Shown: piece by piece, positions 17,630 to 25,616 of the stretch
Numbering within the stretch: the stretch's first letter is position 1
Layout: each line of letters starts with the position of its first letter
NCBI RefSeq assembly: GCF_042663585.1
Contig: NZ_JBHTAN010000006.1
Location: 1,116,001-1,180,000, forward strand
Source: Natranaeroarchaeum sp042663585
Lineage (GTDB): Archaea; Halobacteriota; Halobacteria; Halobacteriales; Natronoarchaeaceae
Reading direction: 5' to 3'
DNA: 64,000 nucleotides
Notes under the pieces: generated by a model
The model's database searches: none
What the model was told of the DNA's origin: nothing
The model's input: the letters and a program-made list of their open reading frames with translations, nothing else
Made by a program: the position numbers and the translations under genes

Positions 17630-18757
17630 ATGGACCGACGGGAGTACTTCGACCGGCTGGATACCGCCGCGGAGGAGCCCGCTGAGCTGTTCGAACACTT
17701 CGAACAGTACTCTACTGCCGATAGGACCTACCATGCGCTTCCCGATGCGCGCCACGGCCTCGAGCGCGGGACAGTCCTCGTCCCCGCGGCCGACGCCATC
17801 GTCCGTGGCTATCCGAGTATCCCCCGCATCCTCGTCCTGGACCCCGGCGTCACCGACTTTTTCGACGACGAACCAACCATCGCCGTCGAGGAGAAACTCA
17901 ACGGCTTCAACGTCCGAATCGCCGACGTCGGTGAGGTCGTCGCGTTCACCCGGGGGGGATACGTCTGCCCGTACACCACGCCACGGGTGCGAACACTCCT
18001 CGATACCGAGGCGTTCTTCGCCGACCACCCCGAGAAGATGCTCTGTGCCGAACTGATCGGCCCGGAGTCACCGTACACACCCCACGACTACGATGCGATC
18101 GAGTCACACGCGGTACGCGTGTTCGGCATCCGTGATCGCGAGTCAGGGACGCCGTTGCCCGTGGCCGAACGGCGAGCACTCTGTGACTCGTACGGCTTCG
18201 ACCAGCCGCGTCTCTTTGCCCGCGGCGAGCCATCCGAACTGGTCGGCCCGATCCGCGATGCGGTCGCGGAACTCGATGCGGCGGGACGAGAGGGAGTACT
18301 GATGAAGTCCGCAGATGGCGAATCGATGGTCAAGTACACGACCGAGTTCCAGCATCATCACGAACTCGCTCACGCGTTTTCACTCCCCTTCGAGTATGGA
18401 CGGGATTTCGTCTTCTCCCGGGTCATTCGCGACGCGTTTCAGGCCGCCGAGTTCGACGAGACCGACGAGCGCCTGCGAGAGCGGGCACACGACCTCGGCG
18501 AGTCGATCCTGTTGCCGATGGTCGAGACGATCCGAGAGATCGAGGCCGGAAAGACCGTCGGTGAACGCCACACGGTGCGGGGCGCGCCAGAGCACGTCGC
18601 GGCCCTGCTCGAGCATCTCCGCGACCACTCGCTCACCCTCGAAATCGAAGCGGATCGGCGCGAAGACGGCGACCGGGTCGTCGAGTTCGTCAAGGTGGCG
18701 GAATCCACGCGGGATCGCACGCAGCATTATCTGGAGGGCGGCACTCGTGACGAGTGA
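17630..18757 (+). CDS. ATP-dependent RNA ligase (archaeal Rnl3 family)
   Basis: The 375-residue enzyme adenylates itself and joins RNA ends. Motif I is EEKLNGFNVR with the reactive lysine near 87. Other nucleotidyltransferase motifs are MLCAELIGPESPY (motif III-like), EGVLMKSADGESMVKYTTE (motifs IV and V) and a C-terminal helical dimerisation domain with RERAHDLGES. This matches the homodimeric ligase of Pyrococcus/Methanothermobacter. The physiological substrate in archaea is unsettled; circular RNA formation is one proposal. The ATG at 17630 is supported by MDRREYFDRL. Confidence 0.92.
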   Translation: MDRREYFDRLDTAAEEPAELFEHFEQYSTADRTYHALPDARHGLERGTVLVPAADAIVRGYPSIPRILVLDPGVTDFFDDEPTIAVEEKLNGFNVRIADVGEVVAFTRGGYVCPYTTPRVRTLLDTEAFFADHPEKMLCAELIGPESPYTPHDYDAIESHAVRVFGIRDRESGTPLPVAERRALCDSYGFDQPRLFARGEPSELVGPIRDAVAELDAAGREGVLMKSADGESMVKYTTEFQHHHELAHAFSLPFEYGRDFVFSRVIRDAFQAAEFDETDERLRERAHDLGESILLPMVETIREIEAGKTVGERHTVRGAPEHVAALLEHLRDHSLTLEIEADRREDGDRVVEFVKVAESTRDRTQHYLEGGTRDE

Positions 18758-18805
18758 CAGGAGAGGCACACACTGAAGCCATTTCCGGCCATACTGTCCG
18801 TATCG

Positions 18806-20071
18806 ATGGACGATGATTCACCGGTGCCGGAACGGCTCTCGCGAACGCGAAAACGGTACGACTCGGACGTGGATCGGCGTAGCTTTCTTCGGCGCTCGAC
18901 GGCGACGGGTGCTGCTGCCGCGACCGTAGCCAGCGCTGGCTGTGCGGGGCTAACCGACGATACCGACGACCCAGTAGACGAGGACCCACGCACTGTGTTC
19001 GTGTTCAACACCGGCGATTCGACGGTCAGCCTGATCGACGTCTCGACCGATCAGGTGTTCGATACGGTACACATCGGCGCGACGTCGTCCTATCCCGCCA
19101 ACCAGTACGCGACGGTCGAGCGCGACGACGAGACGCTCTGGATCAACGTCGAAGGGGGAGTGAGAGCGTTCAGGCCGGACTCGCTCGACAGCGTCACCCG
19201 GGTAGACACCGGCGCGGAGGCCAACTGGCAGGAACTCACGCCGGACGGATCCTCGCTGATCGTCAGTGCACGCGAACCGACGCACGCGCAGTACCGGATC
19301 GACGCGGACTCCAATTCGGAGACGTTCGGCGAGGTGACCGGCGAGATAGACCGTGGCGACGCCGGCCCCTGTGACGTGACGATGGGACCCGACGGGGCAT
19401 ACGCGTACGTGCCTGATCTCCGGGCGGACACGCTCACGGTGCTGGATCTCGACGGCTTCGAAATCGCGGCCCAGGTGCCGGTCGATCCGGTGCTCGATGG
19501 CGTCGACGACGTCAACTCCTACATGGGGACCGCCGCCTGGTCGGGCGAGTGGCTCGCAGTCGAGAACGCGGAAGGCGATCACGGCACCGAGAGCATCTGG
19601 GACATCAGCTATCCGACGGCACCGGAAGAACGGTATCGGTTCACCGAGGCGGACGACCTCGGTGCGGGCGCGCTGACGAGTGAGATCGGTCCCGACTCGG
19701 AGACGCTGTACGTGTTCACCCGGAACTCGAACGACGTGACCGTGATCGACGTCCCCGAACTGACGGTTATCGACCGGATCGACCTCGGCGGGAGTGCGCT
19801 CGTTGGCTCCTGGGATCCGGACCGTGAAAAACTGTATATCCCGGTGCAGGATAGCGACGAGGTTGCCGTGCTCGATCACGCTACGGGCGAGATTACGGCC
19901 CGAATCGACGTCGGTGCAGCACCAGTCGGCGCGACGGCCAGACGGGTCCGGCCGGAAGTGGATACCGGTGCACGGCTCCGCGCCTCGCTCTCACAACTGG
20001 GCTTTGGCTTCGACGACGACGATACGACGTTCTGTTACGGCGACTGTTACTGCGGATCGAGTTGCGAATAG
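18806..20071 (+). CDS. Tat-exported beta-propeller (YVTN-type) lipoprotein with Cys-rich C-terminus
   Basis: The N-terminus has a twin-arginine motif (DRRSFLRR) at about 24-31 and a lipobox ending at Cys (VASAGCAG), so the protein is exported folded and lipid-anchored. The body (about 55-395) is built of YVTN-like blades such as VFVFNTGDSTVSLIDVSTDQ and LYVFTRNSNDVTVIDVPELT, as in a seven-bladed propeller. The last residues CYGDCYCGSSCE hold four cysteines in eleven positions, unusual for this family. Possible roles are metal or cofactor binding, or disulfide cross-linking at the surface. No enzyme activity can be assigned. Confidence 0.8.
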   Translation: MDDDSPVPERLSRTRKRYDSDVDRRSFLRRSTATGAAAATVASAGCAGLTDDTDDPVDEDPRTVFVFNTGDSTVSLIDVSTDQVFDTVHIGATSSYPANQYATVERDDETLWINVEGGVRAFRPDSLDSVTRVDTGAEANWQELTPDGSSLIVSAREPTHAQYRIDADSNSETFGEVTGEIDRGDAGPCDVTMGPDGAYAYVPDLRADTLTVLDLDGFEIAAQVPVDPVLDGVDDVNSYMGTAAWSGEWLAVENAEGDHGTESIWDISYPTAPEERYRFTEADDLGAGALTSEIGPDSETLYVFTRNSNDVTVIDVPELTVIDRIDLGGSALVGSWDPDREKLYIPVQDSDEVAVLDHATGEITARIDVGAAPVGATARRVRPEVDTGARLRASLSQLGFGFDDDDTTFCYGDCYCGSSCE

Positions 20072-20153
20072 CCCCCAACAGCCAGTTGTAGCTGACGTAT
20101 CCGATCCAGAACAGTGAAGACCAAGACGAAAGAGGGCGAACGTTCACTCGTCT

Positions 20154-21560
20154 ATGGGAGTGACCAACACGGAAGCGGACCTCGTCGTCGTCGGAGCGGG
20201 TCCGGGCGGCTATACCGCAGCAATACGCGGCGCACAGAAGGGGCTCGACGTGGTGCTGGTCGAAAAAGAGCGGGTCGGCGGTGTCTGTCTGAATCACGGC
20301 TGTATTCCCGCGAAGGCCCTGATCCACGCGGCCGGTTTCCAGCGGGATATCGCCCACTGGAACGATATCGGGATCAATACGGGCGTTGTGGACGTCGACT
20401 TTCAGGCGATACAGGAGTGGAAAAACGACGTCATCGAACAACTCGACGACGGGATTTTACAGCAGTTAGACTATCACGACGTGGAGTACGTAAACGGGAC
20501 GGCGAGTTTTCTCGATTCGAGTACGATGAGAGTCGAGCACGGGGACGATGCGAGAGACATCGCGTTCGACACGGCGGTACTCGCGACCGGATCCCAACCG
20601 ATCGAGATCCCGGGTCTGGAGTTCGATCAGGATGGCGTGATCTCCTCTAGGGAAGTGTTACAGGTCGACGAAGTACCGGACGAACTCGTCGTCGTCGGTG
20701 GCGGGTATATCGGGATGGAGGCAGTAACGAAGTTCTCCAAGTTCGGATCGCTGATCAAAGTCGTCGAGGCACGTGACCGCGTCCTCACGATGTTCGAGGA
20801 GGAAATCGTGAACTCCATCCAGGAGACCAGCGAGATGTACCGCGATCATATCTACACGTCGACGATGGCGAAAGGCGTCGAGTACGAGAACGGGAGACCC
20901 GTTCTGGTCGCCGAGCGGGAGGGAGAGGAACTCAGGCTGGGCGGTGACTACATAATCGTCGCGGCAGGGCGAGAGGCAAAAACCGCGTACCGTGCACTGA
21001 ATCTGGGGAACACGGCGATAGAGCGGGACGACCGCGGCTACATCAAGACCGATCGCCGGATGCAAACGACGGATGAGAACGTCTTCTGTGTCGGGGACGC
21101 CGCTGGAAACCCGCACCTGGCGCACGTCGCATACAGACAGGGGAAAGTGGCCGCAGAAGTCGCGGCGGGCGGTGACGACTCGTTCGATGGCAGGTATATC
21201 CCTGCTGTGATGTACACCGACCCGGAAGTCGCTATCGTCGGCCTCAGTGAAACGGACGCCGCCGAACAGTACGACGGGATCAAGGTGGGGAGAGTCCCGT
21301 TTAGCGCTTCGGGACGGGCGCTCACGACAAACAAGAGTTCGGGGTACGTGAAAGTGATCGCAGACGCCAACGAGAAGCTACTGGGTGTGCGGATAGTCGG
21401 AGCACGAGCATCGGACTCTATCGCCGAGGCAACGCTCGCGCTAGAGATGGATGCGCATCTGGACGATATCGCGACTACGATTCACGCCCATCCGACGTTC
21501 CCCGAGGCAGTCGCCGAGGCCGCGGAAGCCGCGAAGGGCGAATCGATCCACTCGCACTGA
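20154..21560 (+). CDS. lpdA: Dihydrolipoamide dehydrogenase
   Basis: This FAD disulfide reductase reoxidises dihydrolipoamide with NAD. The 468 residues show the FAD-binding VVGAGPGGYTAAIRGA, the redox-active GGVCLNHGCIPAK (Cys-x4-Cys near 43-48), the NAD-binding VVVGGGYIGMEA, the second FAD motif TDENVFCVGDAAG and the C-terminal catalytic HAHPTFPEAVAEA. No 2-oxoacid dehydrogenase or acyltransferase gene lies beside it. It may be a second copy, or serve glycine cleavage or another lipoyl complex encoded elsewhere. Confidence 0.93.
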   Translation: MGVTNTEADLVVVGAGPGGYTAAIRGAQKGLDVVLVEKERVGGVCLNHGCIPAKALIHAAGFQRDIAHWNDIGINTGVVDVDFQAIQEWKNDVIEQLDDGILQQLDYHDVEYVNGTASFLDSSTMRVEHGDDARDIAFDTAVLATGSQPIEIPGLEFDQDGVISSREVLQVDEVPDELVVVGGGYIGMEAVTKFSKFGSLIKVVEARDRVLTMFEEEIVNSIQETSEMYRDHIYTSTMAKGVEYENGRPVLVAEREGEELRLGGDYIIVAAGREAKTAYRALNLGNTAIERDDRGYIKTDRRMQTTDENVFCVGDAAGNPHLAHVAYRQGKVAAEVAAGGDDSFDGRYIPAVMYTDPEVAIVGLSETDAAEQYDGIKVGRVPFSASGRALTTNKSSGYVKVIADANEKLLGVRIVGARASDSIAEATLALEMDAHLDDIATTIHAHPTFPEAVAEAAEAAKGESIHSH

Positions 21561-21569
21561 TAGTTCGAT

Positions 21570-22541
21570 TCAGGGTTCGACCTGATTGCGAAGTCCCTCG
21601 TACTCGCCGGTCTCGTCGATCCGGCCGACGTTCTCGGCGACGATGTCGGCGAGGCGTTCGTAGTACTCGGGCGTGTGACCGGCGTTGTGCGGCGTGATCT
21701 GGACGTTACCGAGGTTCCAGAGCGGGTGTTCTTCGGGCAATGGCTCGGGATCCGTGACGTCGAGGGCCGCGCCGCGGATGGTGTTGCTCCGGAGCGCCGC
21801 GACCAGCGCGTCGGTGTCGACGACTTTGCCGCGGGCGACGTTGACAACGACGGCGTGCGGCGGCAGCGTCATCAGTTCCTCGCGGCCGATCAGCCCCTCG
21901 GTCTCGTCCGTGAGCGGGCAGGCAAGCACGACGTACTCCGAGCGGGCGAGCGCGTCGTCGAACGCCGCGCCGCCGAAGCCGACTACCTCGTCGGTCGGGC
22001 CGCCCTTCTCGGGCGTGTACCGGACGCCGATGGTTTCGACGCCGAACGCGTCGAGGCGTTCGGCCGCGGCCTGGCCGATGGGGCCGAGACCGACGACCGT
22101 TACCGTACTGCCCTGTAGTTCGCGTGTCTGGTAGTGACGCCACTCGCTGCGCTGTTGTTGCTGGAACCCCTTGTGGAACCGCCGCGTGAACGTCAGCACG
22201 TTGCCGAGGATATGTTCGCCCATGTTCGGCCCGTGGACGCCGGAGGCGTTGGTTACGGTGACGCCCTTCTCGCGGAGTTTTTCGAGGGGGAGGTGGCCGA
22301 CGCCGGCGTACGCGCAGGCGAACACCTTCATTTCGGAGGCGATGTCGACTAGTTCCTCGTCGAGGACCATTCCCGCGACGAACTCGGCGTCCTCGATCAG
22401 TTCGCGTTCCCCGCCCGGCGTCCGGGCAAGCGTGATCTCGTGGTCCGGGAGTCGGTCACGGAGCGCGTTTGCGTACTCTTCGGTCGGGACACCGTGCGTG
22501 TCCTTTCGCAGGACGAGCACGTCAGTCGATGAATCGGACAT
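21570..22541 (-). CDS. D-2-hydroxyacid dehydrogenase (NAD-dependent)
   Basis: The 323-residue protein has the family's two-lobed layout. The NAD motif is VTVVGLGPIGQAAAERLDAFG. Catalytic residues appear in VVNVARGKVVDTDAL (Arg), DVTDPEPLPEEHPLW (Glu) and ITPHNAGHTPEYYERL (His). Substrate specificity (glyoxylate, hydroxypyruvate, phosphoglycerate or other) cannot be read from these motifs. It has no ACT/regulatory domain, so it is not a typical SerA. It converges on lpdA with nine bases between stops. Confidence 0.88.
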   Translation of the reverse strand: MSDSSTDVLVLRKDTHGVPTEEYANALRDRLPDHEITLARTPGGERELIEDAEFVAGMVLDEELVDIASEMKVFACAYAGVGHLPLEKLREKGVTVTNASGVHGPNMGEHILGNVLTFTRRFHKGFQQQQRSEWRHYQTRELQGSTVTVVGLGPIGQAAAERLDAFGVETIGVRYTPEKGGPTDEVVGFGGAAFDDALARSEYVVLACPLTDETEGLIGREELMTLPPHAVVVNVARGKVVDTDALVAALRSNTIRGAALDVTDPEPLPEEHPLWNLGNVQITPHNAGHTPEYYERLADIVAENVGRIDETGEYEGLRNQVEP

Positions 22542-22616
22542 ACCCTGGCTGATGGGATACAGGGGTTTATTTTTGGCTAACCTGCGTCCGGAGAGCGCCC
22601 CCGTTGCATCCGCCGG

Positions 22617-23426
22617 TCAATGCCCCTCGAACTCGGGATCTTCCTCTTTGAAGAAGGCCTCGTGTCCGCTCGCGTAGTCGTCGGTACCGGCGAGGCGGGC
22701 AATGGTGTTCGCCTCCGCTTCGAGGTGATCGTCGAGCGAGCGGGTGTGGCTGTTCGTCATCAGGCGCTTGGACGCGCCGAAGGCTCGGGTCGGTCCGGAG
22801 GCGAGTTCCTCGGCGAGTTCGGCGACGCGCTCGTCGAACGAGCTAGCCGGAACGACTTCGGTCGCCAGCCCCATCTCGACGGCCACCTCGGCGTCGATGG
22901 GTTCGTCGAGCAGGGCTATCTCGCGGGCACGCCGGTGGCCGACGAGGTCCGGCAGGAAGTGGGTGATGCCGCCGTCCCCGGAAAGCCCGAGTCGCGGGTA
23001 GGCGAACTCGAAACGGGCCTCCTCGCTCACGACGACCAGATCCGCGGCCATCGCGAGGCCGAAGCCGGCACCCGCCGCGACGCCGTTGACGCCCGCGATA
23101 GCGGGCTTGGGCGCTGTGGCGATGTGCTGGACGGCAGTGTGGAGTCGGGAGGCGAGGTCGCGAAGCCGGCGACCGTCGGACTCGTCGCCCTCCAGGTTCG
23201 CGAGGTCCGCGCCGGTGTTGAACCACTCGTCGGCCCCGGTGAGGACGGTACAGCGAACGTCATCGTCGGTCTCCATCAACTCGATGGAGGCGTCACGGAT
23301 CTCTCCTGCCATCATCTCGTTCATCGCGTTGTACGCGTCGGCTCGATCCATCCGCAGATAGCCAACCGCTCCGTCCCGTTCCACGCTCACGTGTTCGTAC
23401 TCCGCGGTGAACTCGTCGGTTGCCAT
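22617..23426 (-). CDS. Enoyl-CoA hydratase/isomerase family protein (PaaG-like)
   Basis: The 269-residue crotonase-fold protein has the oxyanion-hole segments AGVNGVAAGAGFGLAMAADL and a later LGLSGDGGITHFLPDLVG. In the second the usual hydratase glutamate context is replaced by an SGDGG stretch typical of PaaG-type isomerases, so an isomerase is as likely as a hydratase. C-terminal SKRLM and a final FKEEDPEFEGH match the family. The ATG at 23426 was chosen over an upstream start that would add ~100 non-homologous residues. Confidence 0.87.
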   Translation of the reverse strand: MATDEFTAEYEHVSVERDGAVGYLRMDRADAYNAMNEMMAGEIRDASIELMETDDDVRCTVLTGADEWFNTGADLANLEGDESDGRRLRDLASRLHTAVQHIATAPKPAIAGVNGVAAGAGFGLAMAADLVVVSEEARFEFAYPRLGLSGDGGITHFLPDLVGHRRAREIALLDEPIDAEVAVEMGLATEVVPASSFDERVAELAEELASGPTRAFGASKRLMTNSHTRSLDDHLEAEANTIARLAGTDDYASGHEAFFKEEDPEFEGH

Positions 23427-23556
23427 ACTATTACCTGCGCCCCCCGAGGGGAAAAATCTTGCACGCCGTCTTCGGGCAGACTGAACAGATCCTCTGCGGT
23501 TCGTCCGGACGAGGTGTTCCGGGAGTTTAATATCTCTGGGCTTGACCTTTCGGTGT

Positions 23557-24927
23557 ATGGATCGGTACGACGTAGCCGTCGTCGGTGGCGGTCCCGCTGG
23601 GACGAGTGCTGTCTGGGAGGCTGCTAAGCAGGGTGCTGACGCAGTGGCTCTAGAGAAGGGCGTTCCCCGCGAGGACCGCGACCGGCTCGGCCCCGACTCG
23701 ACGGACGCAGCCGGGATGCTCAACTACTGGGTCGATATCATGGACATCGATCACGAACAGCTCCCTGACGGCGTGATCTTGCGCGAACTCGACGGCACGG
23801 ACTTCATCGGTCCGTCCGAGGAGTTCGAGATGAACACGACCGGAATCGACTCCTCGTATCCGAACTTTGGGTTCACCTTCCAGCGCGCCCGACTGGACGA
23901 CTGGCTGCGCGGGGAGGCCGAGGACGCTGGCGGGGAGTATCGAACCGGCGTCAGCGTCCTCGACGTCGAAACGAACCGCAGTGAGGGCCCACGACACCTG
24001 CTCGAACTGCGCGACGGCGAGGATATCGCTGCCGACGTACTGGTGCTGGCGGACGGCCCCCAGCGCCAGGTGACCAATCGGGTGCTCGACCGGTATATGC
24101 CCGCTGACGAGTCTATCACGGACTATCTGGGGACGACGCATGCTAACCATATCGCCTATCAGGAGTACCGGGAGATCCCGGACGAGTTGTTCGAGAAATC
24201 GAGACTCAAGTTCTGGTGGGGGTATATGCCGGGCGAGACAGCCTATCCGTGGGTCTTTCCGAACGACGGCAACGTCGCCCGCGTCGGGCTGACGATGCCG
24301 ATCGGACTGAACATCGACGAGATCGAGAACCCGACCGACTACGTACTCATCGATGAGGACGACGAAAGCCTCCCGTCGGGGAGCGAGTATCTCCGCCGGC
24401 TACTCGAACACGAGTACGGCGACGAGTACGACATCGAGACCGACTTTCCGCTCGTCAAGGACAGAGGGAAACGGAAGGGGACCGAGACCTATCCGATCTC
24501 CTCGACCCGGCCGATCGACTCGCCGACTGACGCTGGCATTCTCGTCGCAGGCGGTGCCATGGGCACGACCTCGGCGTTCCACGAAGGGGGCGATCACGTC
24601 GCGATCCGGACTGGGCGCATCGCTGGCGAACTGGCGGCCAACGCCGAGGTAGAGCGATACAACGAGGCCTGGAAAGACGCGATCGGTAGCGAGATAACCC
24701 GCAACGTCGCGTTCGCGGATATCGTCTCCGATTACACCCCTGCAGACTGGGATCGGACGTTCTCCGTTGCGGAAGATCTGACCGCCACTGACAACGACAA
24801 ACTGATCGACTGGGAGCTTAGCTCCGGCTTTACGGGGATGAAGCTAGTCGGCACGTACAAGCGCAAGAAGTTCAGCTATCGGAACGGCGGCTACGTCCAG
24901 TTCGCTGAATCGAAGTACGTCATCTAG
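23557..24927 (+). CDS. Geranylgeranyl-reductase-family flavoprotein
   Basis: The 456-residue FAD protein begins DRYDVAVVGGGPAGTSAVWEA, the dinucleotide-binding motif. It has the GFTFQRARLDDWLRGEAEDAG substrate-domain segment and a second FAD motif ILVAGGAMGTTSAFHEGGDH. This layout fits the archaeal digeranylgeranylglycerophospholipid reductase family, which saturates isoprenoid chains of membrane lipids; related members have other substrates. The ATG at 23557 is directly before the motif. The gene is divergent from the enoyl-CoA hydratase. Confidence 0.82.
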   Translation: MDRYDVAVVGGGPAGTSAVWEAAKQGADAVALEKGVPREDRDRLGPDSTDAAGMLNYWVDIMDIDHEQLPDGVILRELDGTDFIGPSEEFEMNTTGIDSSYPNFGFTFQRARLDDWLRGEAEDAGGEYRTGVSVLDVETNRSEGPRHLLELRDGEDIAADVLVLADGPQRQVTNRVLDRYMPADESITDYLGTTHANHIAYQEYREIPDELFEKSRLKFWWGYMPGETAYPWVFPNDGNVARVGLTMPIGLNIDEIENPTDYVLIDEDDESLPSGSEYLRRLLEHEYGDEYDIETDFPLVKDRGKRKGTETYPISSTRPIDSPTDAGILVAGGAMGTTSAFHEGGDHVAIRTGRIAGELAANAEVERYNEAWKDAIGSEITRNVAFADIVSDYTPADWDRTFSVAEDLTATDNDKLIDWELSSGFTGMKLVGTYKRKKFSYRNGGYVQFAESKYVI

Positions 24928-24933
24928 GACGCT

Positions 24934-25614
24934 CTAGTTCCGTCTCTGCAGTACACGCGCTGTCACGAGCACCACCAGGGCGACCGCCGCGACACCCAGA
25001 CCGAACCCGGGGAGGGACTCGTCGGGAGTGTTTGCCTCGTCTCCGTCCGACGCTCCGGCGTCGACAACCGAAGCGTCCTCGTCGACGACGAGCGTCCCGC
25101 CGTTGAGGAAGACGTCCTGTGGCCACCCGTTCGTCAGCGACGCCTGGCCCCCGGTGAGTTCGAGGGCGTACTCGCCCTCCGGGGCGTCCTCGTCGACGGT
25201 GAAGGTGAAGGTGACGAATCGCTCCTGGCCGGTCGCACCGCCTGCGTGTGGGTTACGGATCTGTGTGATCCGTGCGTAGCCCGCTTCCTCGTCGGTTTCC
25301 GTCTCGGTCCGGATCTGGGTCTCGTTGCCCTGCTCCATCCACGCCCCCCGATCGACGGATTCGAGCGTCAGGACGTCGCTGTCGTACTCCATCGCGACGG
25401 ACGCGTTGGCCACGCCCACGTCGCCGTAGCCGCCATCGCTGGTCATCGTGACACCGATATGCACCGTCTCGCCGGGCGGTGCTTCGTTCGTCTCCGGATC
25501 CACATCCAGAACGGTCGCGTTGTCACTGCCGGCACTCAGTCCGATTATTCCTGCAGTGCCTGCGCCCGCGAGCAGGAGGAACGCAACGAGGATGGCGGCG
25601 TGTTTTTGGGACAT
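24934..25614 (-). CDS. Surface protein with cohesin-like domain and PGF-CTERM anchor
   Basis: The protein has an N-terminal signal helix (HAAILVAFLLLAGAGTAGII), a ~130-residue beta domain and a C-terminal LPGFGLGVAAVALVVLV helix followed by RVLQRRN. That tail is the PGF-CTERM sorting signal used by archaeosortase A to attach lipid. The beta domain shows cohesin-type landmarks: VAMEYDSDVLTLESVDRGAW, GYARITQI and FVTFTFTVDEDAPEGEYALEL. Cohesins bind dockerins in cellulosomes; archaeal ones are mostly unexplained. It starts two bases after the stop of the iron-transport-like lipoprotein, so the two form an operon. Confidence 0.78.
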   Translation of the reverse strand: MSQKHAAILVAFLLLAGAGTAGIIGLSAGSDNATVLDVDPETNEAPPGETVHIGVTMTSDGGYGDVGVANASVAMEYDSDVLTLESVDRGAWMEQGNETQIRTETETDEEAGYARITQIRNPHAGGATGQERFVTFTFTVDEDAPEGEYALELTGGQASLTNGWPQDVFLNGGTLVVDEDASVVDAGASDGDEANTPDESLPGFGLGVAAVALVVLVTARVLQRRN

Positions 25615-25616
25615 GC

